Part shown: one piece after another, positions 32,421-42,710 of the stretch | Layout of the letters: every line of letters starts with the position of its first letter | Numbering within the stretch: the first letter of the stretch is position 1 | Assembly: GCA_963663615.1 (NCBI GenBank) | Contig: OY760517.1 | Location: 186,001 to 250,000 of the forward strand | Reading direction: 5' to 3' | DNA length: 64,000 bases | From: G963663615 sp963663615 | GTDB taxonomy: Bacteria > Bacteroidota > Ignavibacteria > Ignavibacteriales > Melioribacteraceae | Program-made: the position numbers and the translations under genes | Notes under the pieces: model-generated | The model's input: the letters and a program-made list of their open reading frames with translations, nothing else | Databases searched by the model: none | What the model was told of the DNA's origin: nothing

Positions 32421-33041
32421 ATGTTTATATCATTTGAAGGGCTCGATTTTAGTGGTAAATCTACCCAGCTAAGATTATTACGACAATATCTCGAAAATAA
32501 AAATAGAAAAGTGAAACTGATAAGGGAGCCGGGTGGTACAATAATATCCGAAAAAATAAGAGATTTGCTCCTTGATAAAAAAAACGATAACATGTGCGAT
32601 GAAACTGAACTGCTGCTTTTTGCTGCCAGCAGGGCTCAGTTAATTAAAGAAGTTATTGTGCCTAATCTTGAAAACGGTTATCTGGTGCTAAGCGACAGGT
32701 TCCATCATTCTTCTCTTGCATACCAGGGGTATGGTAGGGGAATTAGTGTTGAGTTTATTGAAAACCTTATGGAGTTTGTAGTAAAGGATGCCAAACCGGA
32801 CGTTACATTCTTTATTGATATTCCGGTTGAGGAAATAAATAAACGTAAATCGCTTTCCCTTTTTGAAAGGGGGGGAGCTGATAGAATTGAACTTTCCAGA
32901 GATAATTTTTATATAAAGGTTAGGAATGGTTATCTAAAATTGTTCGATAATGACGATAGTATAGTAATTATCGACGGATTGAAACCGATAGAGGAGATTC
33001 ATTCGGAGATTGTTGACAAATTGAATGAGTTTGGAATATAA
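32421..33041 (+). CDS. tmk: Thymidylate kinase
   Basis: Phosphorylates dTMP to dTDP in dTTP synthesis. 206 aa, standard. P-loop FEGLDFSGKST (residues 4-14), the REPGGT substrate motif, the DRF motif in SDRFHHSSLAYQG and a lid region near RKSLSLFERGGADRIE. It follows the YbbR gene by 1 bp and precedes the S41 peptidase by 11 bp, consistent with one transcript. Confidence 0.95.
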   Translation: MFISFEGLDFSGKSTQLRLLRQYLENKNRKVKLIREPGGTIISEKIRDLLLDKKNDNMCDETELLLFAASRAQLIKEVIVPNLENGYLVLSDRFHHSSLAYQGYGRGISVEFIENLMEFVVKDAKPDVTFFIDIPVEEINKRKSLSLFERGGADRIELSRDNFYIKVRNGYLKLFDNDDSIVIIDGLKPIEEIHSEIVDKLNEFGI

Positions 33042-33052
33042 CGGAGTTATAT

Positions 33053-34702
33053 ATGCGGAAAACTAAAATTTCTCTTCTGCTACTATTGGTGTTGTTTTCC
33101 CTGGGTCTTGTGCCTTCGGATAACGACCTGTACATGAAAATTACCCGAAGTATTGATATCTTTGGTAAAATATATAAAGAAGTTAGTCTTAAGTATGTTG
33201 ATAGGGTTGACCCTGAAGAATTTATGGCATCAGGTATAAAAGGGCTTCTTTCATCACTCGATCCTTACACTGTTTATATTGATCAGGGCATGCAGCAGGA
33301 TATTGAGGTTATTACAACTGGTAAATATGGTGGTATTGGTGCAAGTATCGGTTTAAGGAATAACCAGATTACTGTTGTTGAGCTTATTGAAGGTTATAGT
33401 GCCCAGAGACAGGGTGTTCGTGTTGGCGATATTATTTACAAAATAGATTCAACTTTGGTTAACAAGGATACTTACGATGAGTTGAGTAAGTTGCTTAAAG
33501 GTGATCCCGGCTCGCTTGTTAGAGTTGAAGTTGAACGTGAAGGTTATGAGGAAAACGTAGTTTTTAACTTGGTTAGGGAAGAAATTAAACTTAAAAATCT
33601 TACCTGGTACGGATTTTATCCGGTTGAATCCAATAATGCTTATTTAAAGTTGAGTGGATTTTCGAGGAGTGCAGGTGGAGAGGTTAAAAAAGCTTTGCTC
33701 GATCTTAAAAAACAAAAGGAAGTAAAATCGGTTGTGCTGGATCTGCGTGGTAATCCGGGAGGTTTGCTCGATGCTGCAATTGATGTTTGTGAAAAATTTG
33801 TTGGCAGGGATCAGCTTGTGGTAAGTGTAATGGGTCGCGATACTACAGATGTTACTGAATATTATTCAAAAGAACAGCCAGTTGCCGGAGAGGCTAAGCT
33901 TGTGGTGCTGGTCGATAAGGGATCAGCTTCTGCTTCCGAAATTGTTGCCGGTGCTGTACAGGATTTGGATAGAGGCATTATTGTAGGACAGAACTCTTTT
34001 GGTAAAGGGCTTGTGCAAACCGTTGTGCCGCTATCGTATAACACATCACTAAAAATTACTACTGCAAAATATTTTACTCCAAGCGGCAGAAGCATACAGC
34101 GTATTGATTATGCCAAAAAGAACAAGGTTTTTGAGTCTGTTAACGTACCGGTAAATAAATCAGAATTCAAAACGGTTAACCAGAGATCAGTATATTCAGG
34201 CGGTGGAATTGAGCCCGATACGGTTGTTGAAAATACCTCCAAATCCAAGCAGGTTAAAAATCTTCTTGCTCAAGGTATGTTTTTCCGTTTTGCAACAACA
34301 TATTTTAATGAAAACGAAAATACCAACTGGGATGAAGTTGCTGATAGCGAAATTTTCGATAGCTTTATAAAATTTTTACATAACGAGGAATATCGCTATA
34401 CCAGTAAAACAGAGCTTACTATCAAAAGACTTAAAAAGGTTGTTGATAGCGAATCATACGCTGAAGACCTAAATCCGCAAATTGATGAACTATTGAACGC
34501 TTGCGAAGAGTTAAAAGATAAGGAGCTGGTTAAATACAAGTTCGATATACTTCGCGAAATAAAAAAGGAAATTGCTTCAAGACGATTTGGGCGAGAGGGA
34601 AGAATTATGGCTTCACTTGAAAACGATAATCAGTTTTGGACAGCATTGGAAATTTTGAAAGATAAAGCTGAATACAATGTTATGCTAAGTATTGCAAACT
34701 AA
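33053..34702 (+). CDS. S41-family carboxyl-terminal processing peptidase (CtpA-like)
   Basis: Exported serine protease (549 aa) that trims periplasmic protein C-termini. Signal peptide at residues 1-~22, PDZ domain about 85-170 (GGIGASIGLRNNQITVVELI), then the peptidase with LDLRGNPGGLLDAAIDV, the catalytic Ser in KGSASASEIVAGA and the Lys in SFGKGLVQTV. A ~150-residue C-terminal helical region is extra, as in Bacteroidota-type members. Last gene of the YbbR-tmk operon; a hairpin follows. Confidence 0.93.
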   Translation: MRKTKISLLLLLVLFSLGLVPSDNDLYMKITRSIDIFGKIYKEVSLKYVDRVDPEEFMASGIKGLLSSLDPYTVYIDQGMQQDIEVITTGKYGGIGASIGLRNNQITVVELIEGYSAQRQGVRVGDIIYKIDSTLVNKDTYDELSKLLKGDPGSLVRVEVEREGYEENVVFNLVREEIKLKNLTWYGFYPVESNNAYLKLSGFSRSAGGEVKKALLDLKKQKEVKSVVLDLRGNPGGLLDAAIDVCEKFVGRDQLVVSVMGRDTTDVTEYYSKEQPVAGEAKLVVLVDKGSASASEIVAGAVQDLDRGIIVGQNSFGKGLVQTVVPLSYNTSLKITTAKYFTPSGRSIQRIDYAKKNKVFESVNVPVNKSEFKTVNQRSVYSGGGIEPDTVVENTSKSKQVKNLLAQGMFFRFATTYFNENENTNWDEVADSEIFDSFIKFLHNEEYRYTSKTELTIKRLKKVVDSESYAEDLNPQIDELLNACEELKDKELVKYKFDILREIKKEIASRRFGREGRIMASLENDNQFWTALEILKDKAEYNVMLSIAN

Positions 34703-34716
34703 AGATTATTAATTCG

Positions 34717-34740
34717 TGCCGGTAGTTTTTACTGCCGGTA
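34717..34740 (+). terminator. Hairpin after the S41 peptidase gene
   Basis: TGCCGGTAGT pairs with ACTGCCGGTA (two G-T pairs) around TTTT, 14 bp after the stop. The following T-run is weak, so function as a terminator is probable, not certain. Confidence 0.45.
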
Positions 34741-34915
34741 CTTTGGTTCCTGCCTGCTCCTTGCTAAAAAAATTGTAACAAATCTATCTGTCCGGAAATA
34801 GGGGCAAAAAAAATCCACACAGCTTGTTTAACTTTTTTATATTTGTGAAATACATTTAAAGTTTTAATTATCTGTATCCCTAAAAAAATGATAATATACT
34901 TATAGAAAATAAATT

Positions 34916-35200
34916 ATGAAGAAACTTAGAATTCTAGTTCGGAAAGACCCAACGTTTGGTTCATGTCCAAAATGTGAAGCAAACTTTCAGTTAAAAAAAT
35001 CCAGAAGCAGGTCTATTTGGGAAACAATTGTAAAAAATACAACCTTTTACAAAACTTACCGTTGTAAGGAATGTGGTTGGCGTGGTATGATAAGCACTAT
35101 TAGATTTGCCAATAATGCCTTCCTCGGAATAATAGTTTACGGGTTTTTATTAGCTCTTTTAGTATTCCTGATAACGGTATTGGCAAATTTTGTTTCCTGA
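34916..35200 (+). CDS. Small zinc-ribbon membrane protein, function unknown
   Basis: A 94-aa protein with two CxxC knuckles (CPKC at 17-20 and CKEC near 51-54) forming a likely zinc ribbon, then a single transmembrane helix (about 68-92). Basic residues lie between. The topology suggests the ribbon faces the cytoplasm. I do not recognise a named family. Its own upstream region (213 bp after the S41 gene) and the absence of close neighbours suggest a single-gene transcript. Confidence 0.7.
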   Translation: MKKLRILVRKDPTFGSCPKCEANFQLKKSRSRSIWETIVKNTTFYKTYRCKECGWRGMISTIRFANNAFLGIIVYGFLLALLVFLITVLANFVS

Positions 35201-35416
35201 TTCAATCTATTGGGTTGTTCTTGCAGATTAAGTTAGCACACTTGAATCTTTTTTGATATACAGCATCACACCAAATTGTATTTTTTTTGAAACCTATCCT
35301 TTTCTTTAAAAGTAAAAGGAGATGGTAATATTTGGTTTTGTTTTATACTCAAATTTAAAATTAATATTTTTGTATGAATAAAAATTTATAGCTACGATAA
35401 ATATGGAGGATATTCT

Positions 35417-37321
35417 ATGTCTGAAAATGTAAACTCGTTTGAGTTTAAAGCCGAAGTTAAGGAGTTGCTTAATATCCTTGTGCACTCCCTATATACAAAC
35501 CGCGAAATATTTGTTCGCGAACTTGTTTCCAATGCATCCGATGCTCTTGATAAACTTAGATTCGAAAAAACTCGTGGATCGGAAGTAGCCGATGAAGAAC
35601 TGCCACTTGAAATTAAACTAAGCTTCGACCCTGATAACAAAACTCTTAAAATTACCGATACCGGTATTGGTATGACTCGCGATGAGCTTGTTAATAATAT
35701 TGGTACCATCGCTAAATCGGGATCTGCCGAGTTTATTAAACAGCTTAACCAGGATAAGGAAAATGCCAGTAATATAATTGGTAAGTTTGGTGTAGGTTTT
35801 TACTCGGTATTTATGGTTGCAAAAGAAGTTGTTATTAAAACCAAATCATTCAAAAAAGATGAGCCTGCTGTTGAATGGGTTTCCGATGGTTTGGGTAGTT
35901 ATACTTTGGAAGAATATACAGAGGAAATAAAACGCGGTACAACAATAGAAGTGTTCCTGAAAGATGATGCTGCCGAATTTGCCGAAAAATTCCGTTTGGA
36001 AACAATAATAAAAACTCACTCAAATTTTATTCAGTTTCCAATTATGATTAACGATGAAAGAGTAAATACTGTTTCTGCTATTTGGCGTGAACCAAAGTCA
36101 TCTGTTAAAAAAGAGCAATACGCCGAGTTTTACAAATATCTTACTTATGATAATGATGAACCTATGAAGACTATCCACACTTCTGTGGATGCACCTATTC
36201 AGTTCAATACCCTCATGTTTATTCCGAAGCGTAATTTTGATATGATGGGCTTTAACAGGGAAGAGTACGGTTTGGATTTATATGTACGCCGTGTACTTAT
36301 TCAGCATAAAAATAAGGATTTGCTTCCTGAATACCTTAGCTTTGTAAAAGGTGTAGTTGAGTCTGAAGACATTCCTCTTAATATCTCTCGTGAAACTTTG
36401 CAGGAAAATGCTGTATTTGCAAAAATTGCAAGCAGTGTCACCGGTCAGGTTCTTTCGAACCTCAAGAAAATGGCTGAAGATGAGAAAGAGCTTTATACCG
36501 AGTTTTGGAATGAACATGGTAAAGTATTTAAGTTAGGTTATGGCGACTATGCAAATATGGAAAAATTTGCTGAACTGTTGAGATTTAACTCATCAACGAG
36601 TGAAGATGAAAAAGGTCTTGTATCGTTTGCAGATTATACTGAAAGAATGAAAGAAGACCAGAAAGAAATTTACTACATGATGGGTGCCAGCAGAGCTGCC
36701 CTTGATCTTGATCCGCATCTTGAAATATTCAGAAACAAGGGTATAGAAGTTCTTTATCTTTTCGATCCGGTTGATGAATTTGTTATGAGCTCTTTAAGGA
36801 AGTACAAGGATTTTGAATTTAAATCTGTTGATCAGGCTGATTTAAGCAAGATTGAAAAATTTGATACCGTAAAGGAAAAAGAAAACAAATTTGATGAGCT
36901 TTCAGGTGATGATAAATCTGAATTTGACAAGCTTCTTGCTAAAATAAAAATGTTGCTTGGTGATAAACTTACTGATGTTAAGGTATCCCAAAGACTTGAT
37001 AAAAGTCCTGCCTGCCTTGTAAATCCTGATGACTCAATGTCGGCTTCCATGCAGAAAATAATGAACATGGTTAACAAGGATACATCTGTACCGAAAAAAA
37101 TTATGGAAATTAACAAGGATCATAAACTTGTAAGAAATATGCTTAAGGTGTTTAAGGCTAATAGTGAAGATGAGTATATTGCCAATGTGGTAGATCAGTT
37201 ATACGAATCAGCATTATTGCTTGAAGGCTACCTTCATGATCCGCACAAACTTGTTGATCGTATCAATACTATGCTTGAACAATCGAGCGACTGGTACACA
37301 ACAATAAAAGATATTAAATAA
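35417..37321 (+). CDS. htpG: Hsp90-family chaperone HtpG
   Basis: ATP-dependent chaperone, 634 aa, full bacterial length. GHKL ATPase motifs: [33 protein letters not shown] and GKFGVGFYS; the middle-domain catalytic region [20 protein letters not shown] and [18 protein letters not shown] follow. The start follows TGGAGGATATTCT. It ends 20 bp before the convergent nuclease gene and its terminator overlaps that gene's 3' end. I see no clear heat-shock operator (no CIRCE-type inverted repeat) in the 216 bp upstream. Confidence 0.96.
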
Positions 37322-37328
37322 AATTTTA

Positions 37329-37378
37329 AGGGCACTACCTGTTATGCAAGATTAACATGCAGGTTTTGCCCCTTTTTA
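37329..37378 (+). terminator. Terminator of htpG lying inside the convergent gene's 3' end
   Basis: Nested pairing: AGGGC-A at 37329 with TGCCCCT at 37367, and ACCTG/CAGGT inside, followed by TTTTT. Most of the structure lies in the last codons of the minus-strand nuclease gene. Confidence 0.55.
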
Positions 37379-39036
37379 TTCTTCTGCCATCCGGTTGCTA
37401 CTGCCAATTCCTGCGGTGTAGCATAATCCTTAAGATAATATAATTCTACTGCTGATCTGTTTTTGCAAATCCAGGCAAGCAATATTTTCATTTTTTCAAG
37501 GTCTTTTTTGTCTATTCCGTTAAACAAATGTATGCTGCCGTTAAAATAGTCTTCAATTGCCTCATCGAAGTAGCTTTTTTCAACAACAAAATAATCCTTA
37601 ATAAATACCTTGCCCTCAATAAGTAAAATAAAGTCGTTTACCGGTAACCCTTTTACCTTAATTAAAACATGAGCCTTATTAATTGGTTCGGCTAATATTG
37701 AAGAGCGATTAAGCTGGTTAAGTAATGTATTTACGGTGTTACGAATACTTGCCGCTTCTTCGTACATCTGCTGTTCCGAATAAAACTTCATCTTCTTGAG
37801 AAGCGTATCAACAGCTTTCTGATTATTACCACTAAGGAATTCATATACATTTTTAAGCTCCTCCAAATATTCCTCTGTGGAGTTATTGATGCAGGGAGCT
37901 GTACAACGGTCTATATCAAGCAAGTAACAATGCTTTTTGCGGCTAAATTCTCTTTCCTTGCACTCTCGCAACCTGAATGATTTGTTTGAGGCATCAATTA
38001 AAACCTGACTGGCATCACGGTTTGTAAAGGGTCCAAAATAATCATTACCATCAAAATCGAAAATTGCTGTACTCTTTAGTGTCGGGTATTCCTTATCAAG
38101 AGTAACTTTTATAAAATTACTTTGTGAAAACCTTTTGAGCTGTGAATTAAGTGATGGATTATGTTTTTTTATTAGCTCGGCTTCAGCAATGAGTGCGGTA
38201 AGTTCTGTATTTGTTTGTACAAACCCAAGGTTTTCAGCTTGGCGAATAATTTTTTTTGATTTTGATTGTGCACTTGTGGAGAAGTAATTCTTTACACGTT
38301 TAATAAGTGATTTTGCCTTCCCGATATATATAATGTTACCCTTTCTGTTTTTGTAAAAATAAACACCGGGCGAATCGGGAAGCTTTTCAAAATTATCAGC
38401 CATCGTTTTTTTTACACTAAAACGTTTTGAACCGGCGGTAATTTTATACTGATATTTCAATATTTCAGCAGTTTGGGTAATGGCAAGTTCGTTATCAAAC
38501 TTCTCGAATAATTTAAGCAGCAGTTTTGCAGTTGCCATTGCATCACCAAGTGCCCTGTGAACATCCTTGTGCCTGATGCCAAAATGATGCACCATCGCAC
38601 CAAGTGCTTTACTTTTTAATTCCGGGAATAATTTTCTGGATAGTTTTAACGTGCAAAGCTTGTTATATTCCGGAAATTCAACAAACGCCCTTTCAAACTC
38701 AGCTTTCATAAACGCGTAATCGAACTGCATATTATGAGCAACAAGAACGCTGTCTCCAATAAAATCAAGTATGCTGCTTGTTAATTTTTCAAAAACAGGA
38801 GCTTCGGCAACATGCTGGTTATTGATTCCGGTGATAGCAGTTATTTGCCTCGGTATATTACATTCCGGGTTGATAAAGGTAGAAAATGTATCCAAAATTT
38901 TTCCCGACTCAACCTTTACCATACCCAGTTCCATAATTCTGGAGTTTGCGGCAGATACACCGGTAGTCTCGGTGTCTAATACTGTAAACCGGGTTTCTTT
39001 GTATGATATTTCGTTTATATTCAAGTCTTGCATCAA
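37342..39036 (-). CDS. DnaQ-like exonuclease fused to UvrC-type GIY-YIG endonuclease
   Basis: A 564-aa DNA-repair nuclease. Residues ~15-180 are a DEDDh 3'-5' exonuclease (VLDTETTG at 19-26, HNMQFDYAF, HRALGDAMAT). Residues ~215-300 are a GIY-YIG domain (SPGVYFYKN, IIYIGKAKSLIKRVKNYF). Next come a UvrC-style four-cysteine cluster (REC, HCYLLDIDRCTAPC) and a UVR-like helix pair (QMYEEAASIRNTV). The C-terminal RNase H-like half of UvrC is absent. This resembles the DnaQ-Cho fusions that make 3' incisions next to lesions. Single gene. Confidence 0.88.
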   Translation of the reverse strand: MMQDLNINEISYKETRFTVLDTETTGVSAANSRIMELGMVKVESGKILDTFSTFINPECNIPRQITAITGINNQHVAEAPVFEKLTSSILDFIGDSVLVAHNMQFDYAFMKAEFERAFVEFPEYNKLCTLKLSRKLFPELKSKALGAMVHHFGIRHKDVHRALGDAMATAKLLLKLFEKFDNELAITQTAEILKYQYKITAGSKRFSVKKTMADNFEKLPDSPGVYFYKNRKGNIIYIGKAKSLIKRVKNYFSTSAQSKSKKIIRQAENLGFVQTNTELTALIAEAELIKKHNPSLNSQLKRFSQSNFIKVTLDKEYPTLKSTAIFDFDGNDYFGPFTNRDASQVLIDASNKSFRLRECKEREFSRKKHCYLLDIDRCTAPCINNSTEEYLEELKNVYEFLSGNNQKAVDTLLKKMKFYSEQQMYEEAASIRNTVNTLLNQLNRSSILAEPINKAHVLIKVKGLPVNDFILLIEGKVFIKDYFVVEKSYFDEAIEDYFNGSIHLFNGIDKKDLEKMKILLAWICKNRSAVELYYLKDYATPQELAVATGWQKNKKGQNLHVNLA

Positions 39037-39202
39037 TTAGCACAAATGTTTTATAGTCCGAAAAACTATTGCAAAATACTAATAAAAAAGTTATATATAA
39101 AGTTCGGGAAAAATAGCATGAGGAATTTAATTAAAGATTTGATAGGGAAATTTTTATTTAATTGACATAATAACTATATTTAATGTAAATAATTTAAAGT
39201 TT

Positions 39203-40291
39203 ATGGCTCAAAAAAATAACAGAATAATTTTCCTTGATATCCTGAGGGCGATTGCGGTTTTGATGATGGTGCAGGGACACACGATAGACACGTTTCTTGC
39301 AGACGTGTACCGTTCATCAGATTCACTTCCCTATAGTGTTTGGGAGTTTTTAAGAGGATTTACAGCCCCGGTGTTTATGTTTATTTCGGGAACTGTATTT
39401 GCGTATTTACTCTATAACGCACATGTTGATGATGAGAAAAATCCCAGAATAATTAAAGGGATAAAAAGATTTGCACTCCTGGTTGGGTTAGGTTATTTAC
39501 TTCGATACCCTACTTACCGTATTTTTGATTTCAGATACGTTTCCGAAAAAAGCTGGTCAATTTTCTTCTCTGTTGATGCTTTGCACCTAATTGGTTTTGG
39601 AATACTATTTATTGTGATAATTTATTATTTAAACGAAAAACTATTTGACCATCCATATGGTCTTATGATTATGGGAGCTATCTTCTTCATTTTCCTCCAT
39701 CCCATAATGAAAGTTTTTGATTTTAGCTACCTGCCCGATTTTATTGCTCCATATCTTAATAATAGAACTGGTTCTATTTTTCCTCTATTTCCGTGGGCTG
39801 GGTATGTAATTAGTGGTGCTGTATTTGGAATTTATTTATCCAAACATCCGGGTATTCATTTACATAGTAAACTTGGTGTATATTTACTAAAAGCTTCGGG
39901 AATATTATTAGGCTCTTCGGTCGTCCTTTATTTGGTGAAATATTATTTGCTGATGCCAACCAATTTTTTTGTTGCCGGTGTTCCATTAACAATCTTCAGA
40001 CTTGGGGTAGTTGTACTATTCTCGGGAATATTGGCATTATTTGCCAACAAGCTGGAAAACACTCCGGAAATAGTAAAGGTTATTGGTCGCAATACATTGC
40101 CAATATATGTCCTGCATTTAATTATTCTTTATGGAAGTGCATGGAATCCCGGTTTTTATAAATATCTTGGGCATTCACTTTCGGTAGGAATGACAATTTT
40201 AGCTGCAATTTTAATGCTTGTTTTAATGATTCTTTTTGCACTTTTGTACGAAAAAGTTAAATTGAGGATTCGCTCAAAAATTAAAAGATAA
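39203..40291 (+). CDS. Multi-pass membrane acyltransferase (heparan N-acetyltransferase-like/acyltransferase 3)
   Basis: A 362-aa protein with about ten transmembrane helices. The opening IIFLDILRAIAVLMMVQGHT and FTAPVFMFISGTVFAY match the DUF1624/acyltransferase-3 membrane family, in which the conserved His helps move acetyl groups to sugars or envelope glycans. The acceptor is unknown. ruvB begins 9 bp after its stop, and the strand continues through the Kdo/Lpt genes, so an LPS or surface-glycan role is plausible but inferred. Confidence 0.7.
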   Translation: MAQKNNRIIFLDILRAIAVLMMVQGHTIDTFLADVYRSSDSLPYSVWEFLRGFTAPVFMFISGTVFAYLLYNAHVDDEKNPRIIKGIKRFALLVGLGYLLRYPTYRIFDFRYVSEKSWSIFFSVDALHLIGFGILFIVIIYYLNEKLFDHPYGLMIMGAIFFIFLHPIMKVFDFSYLPDFIAPYLNNRTGSIFPLFPWAGYVISGAVFGIYLSKHPGIHLHSKLGVYLLKASGILLGSSVVLYLVKYYLLMPTNFFVAGVPLTIFRLGVVVLFSGILALFANKLENTPEIVKVIGRNTLPIYVLHLIILYGSAWNPGFYKYLGHSLSVGMTILAAILMLVLMILFALLYEKVKLRIRSKIKR

Positions 40292-40300
40292 CTTGCAAGT

Positions 40301-41332
40301 ATGAATAACAGGCATTCTGATACAACAAGCCCAGGCATGCAATCAGATGATGAGAATATTGAAAAATCTTTAAGACCAACCAGCTTTGACCAATTTACTG
40401 GTCAAAGCAAAATAATAGATAATCTTAAAGTTTTTATTGGGGCAGCTCGTAAAAGAAAAGAAGCTCTCGATCATGTATTGCTTACAGGTCCTCCCGGGTT
40501 AGGTAAAACAACCCTCGCAAACATTATTGCAAACGAAATGAATGCCAATATTAAAACTACATCCGGTCCGGTATTGGAAAAGCCGGGTGATCTTGCAGGC
40601 ATTCTTACAAACCTCGAAGAAAATTCCGTGCTCTTTATCGATGAAATACACAGACTTAGTCCGGTTGTTGAGGAATATCTTTACTCGGCTATGGAAGATT
40701 ATAAACTCGATATTCTGATTGATGCAGGACCCAATGCTCGTACCGTGCAGATAAAGTTGCCACCATATACACTGGTTGGTGCAACAACAAGAGCAGGTTT
40801 GTTAACAGCACCTTTGCGCGACAGGTTTGGTATAAAATCACGGTTTGACTACTACGGTAGTGAATTGCTAACCAGTATTATTAACCGATCAGCAAGATTA
40901 CTAAAAGTTGGAATTGATAAAAGTGCAGCTCTCGAAATTGCAAAACGTTCCCGAGGAACCCCACGTATTGCAAACCGTTTGTTACGCAGAACGCGCGATT
41001 TTGCCGATTATGAAGATAAGGATGTAATAGATTTACAAATTGCCCGAAAAGCACTTAACTCCCTTGATGTTGATGAAATGGGACTCGATGAAATGGATAA
41101 GGATATTATTCTTACCATCCTTGAAAAGTTTGGCGGCGGTCCGGTTGGTTTAAGCTCGCTGGCGGTAGCAGTTAATGAGGATCCCGGTACTATTGAAGAA
41201 GTTTATGAACCATATCTTATACAGCAGGGACTAATACAACGTACTCCACGTGGACGTGAGGCTACTGATATGGCTCGAGTAAAATTTAACGTTAATCCGC
41301 TAAAAGGCGGTATGCAGCAAAAATTATTTTAG
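40301..41332 (+). CDS. ruvB: Holliday junction branch-migration helicase RuvB
   Basis: AAA+ motor that drives branch migration with RuvA. 343 aa, normal. RPTSFDQFTGQ opens the domain; Walker A is GPPGLGKTT, Walker B LFIDEIHRL and sensor 1 GATTRAG, with the arginine-rich C-terminal winged helix LIQQGLIQRTPRGREAT. It sits between an acyltransferase and kdsA with gaps of about 10 bp, an unusual place for a recombination gene. ruvA and ruvC are not in the window. Confidence 0.96.
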   Translation: MNNRHSDTTSPGMQSDDENIEKSLRPTSFDQFTGQSKIIDNLKVFIGAARKRKEALDHVLLTGPPGLGKTTLANIIANEMNANIKTTSGPVLEKPGDLAGILTNLEENSVLFIDEIHRLSPVVEEYLYSAMEDYKLDILIDAGPNARTVQIKLPPYTLVGATTRAGLLTAPLRDRFGIKSRFDYYGSELLTSIINRSARLLKVGIDKSAALEIAKRSRGTPRIANRLLRRTRDFADYEDKDVIDLQIARKALNSLDVDEMGLDEMDKDIILTILEKFGGGPVGLSSLAVAVNEDPGTIEEVYEPYLIQQGLIQRTPRGREATDMARVKFNVNPLKGGMQQKLF

Positions 41333-41341
41333 GAAAACAGA

Positions 41342-42172
41342 ATGAATATAGTTGATATTAATGGTATTAAAGTTGGCGGAAATAATCCGTTTACACTATT
41401 GGCAGGACCTTGTGTAGTTGAAGGTGAAGAAATTACATTAAAAACGGCTGAGCGTATAAAAGAAATTACCTTAAAACTAGATATACCATTTGTATTCAAA
41501 TCGAGTTATAAAAAAGCTAACAGAACCAATATTAGCAGTTTTACCGGTATTGGTAACGAAAAAGCATTAAAGGTTCTTGGCAAGGTTAAAGCAGAACTTG
41601 ACGTGCCTGTTGTTACCGATATACATACAGAGCAGGAAGCGGAGGAAGCAGCCGAATATGTTGATATTCTTCAGATACCTGCGTTTTTATGCCGTCAGAC
41701 TGATTTGCTGGTAGCTGCTGGTAATACAGGAAAAGTAGTAAATATAAAAAAAGGTCAGTTTCTTGCTCCATGGAGTATGGAACATGCAGTACAAAAAGTA
41801 GAATCGACAGGTAATAAAAAAATTATGTTAACCGAGCGTGGTTCAACGTTTGGGTATAATAATCTAGTTGTTGATATGCGTGGTTTACTTTTAATGCGAG
41901 ATATTGGTTATCCTGTGGTAATGGACGCAACTCACTCGGTACAAATGCCGGGAACAGGTACAACAACCGGTGGTGACCCCCGATTTATACATCCCCTTGC
42001 GAAAGCTGCTATGGCTGTAGGCGTTGATGCCTTGTTCCTTGAAGTACATCCTGATCCGGAAAATGCAAAGAGTGATGCTGCAAGTCAGTTACAACTCGAT
42101 AAACTTGAATCGCTATTAGTATCAATCAAAAAAATAAATGAGATTGTGCTTGAAGAAAGAACAACTGGCTAA
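41342..42172 (+). CDS. kdsA: 3-deoxy-8-phosphooctulonate synthase
   Basis: Condenses phosphoenolpyruvate with arabinose-5-phosphate to Kdo-8-phosphate for LPS inner core. 276 aa. Family motifs: LLAGPCVVEGEE, FKSSYKKANRTN, VTDIHTEQEAEEAAEYVDIL, LCRQTDLL, RGSTFGYNNLVVDMR and ATHSVQMPG. The retained Cys in GPCVVE suggests a metal-dependent type, which is an inference. kdsC starts 35 bp before its end. Kds order A-C-D followed by lptCAB forms a dedicated LPS operon. Confidence 0.96.
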   Translation: MNIVDINGIKVGGNNPFTLLAGPCVVEGEEITLKTAERIKEITLKLDIPFVFKSSYKKANRTNISSFTGIGNEKALKVLGKVKAELDVPVVTDIHTEQEAEEAAEYVDILQIPAFLCRQTDLLVAAGNTGKVVNIKKGQFLAPWSMEHAVQKVESTGNKKIMLTERGSTFGYNNLVVDMRGLLLMRDIGYPVVMDATHSVQMPGTGTTTGGDPRFIHPLAKAAMAVGVDALFLEVHPDPENAKSDAASQLQLDKLESLLVSIKKINEIVLEERTTG

Positions 42173-42632
42173 AATATTAAAAGAAATTAAAGTTGTTCTC
42201 CTTGATATGGATGGTGTGCTGATAAGGGAGAATTATAATAGCGAAGCTCAACTTGCAGGTGTGAGGGCAAAAATTGATGAGTTTTGCGATTTCCTGAAAC
42301 CTCTTGGCATAAAGTGCGGTATATTATCTGCCGGTCTGGAAGCTAAAGCAGCCAAAGAGTTCGAAAAATGCAATCTCGACTATTTTGAAAATGTTTCGTT
42401 AAATAAAGCCGGTAGAGCACAAATAATTTTATGTGATAATAATAGCAGCTTCGATAACCTGCTTTATATTGGTGATGATATGCTTGATATCCCGGTATTG
42501 CAAAAAGCTGGAGTGGCACTTGCACCAGCCGATTCGAGACGTGAAGTAAAACGGGTTGCTGATATACTGGTTCGTGAAACCGATCCTGTTAAAATCATTG
42601 AGTTTATTGAAGCACTAATTAAGGCTGTGTAA
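42138..42632 (+). CDS. kdsC: Kdo-8-phosphate phosphatase (HAD, KdsC)
   Basis: Removes the phosphate from Kdo-8-phosphate. 164 aa, typical small HAD without cap domain. Motif I VVLLDMDGVLI (family more often DVDGV), motif II LSAGLE, motif III region LNKAGRAQIIL, motif IV YIGDDMLDIPVL and the closing APADSRREVKRVADIL. The ATG at 42138 overlaps kdsA by 35 bp, implying translational coupling. Confidence 0.92.
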   Translation: MRLCLKKEQLAKILKEIKVVLLDMDGVLIRENYNSEAQLAGVRAKIDEFCDFLKPLGIKCGILSAGLEAKAAKEFEKCNLDYFENVSLNKAGRAQIILCDNNSSFDNLLYIGDDMLDIPVLQKAGVALAPADSRREVKRVADILVRETDPVKIIEFIEALIKAV

Positions 42633-42710
42633 GCACTCTTATTGAAATAATTACTTTTAATGAATAGATTTATAAGTTGAATATTTTATGATAACCATAA
42701 TGGAGCTAAT

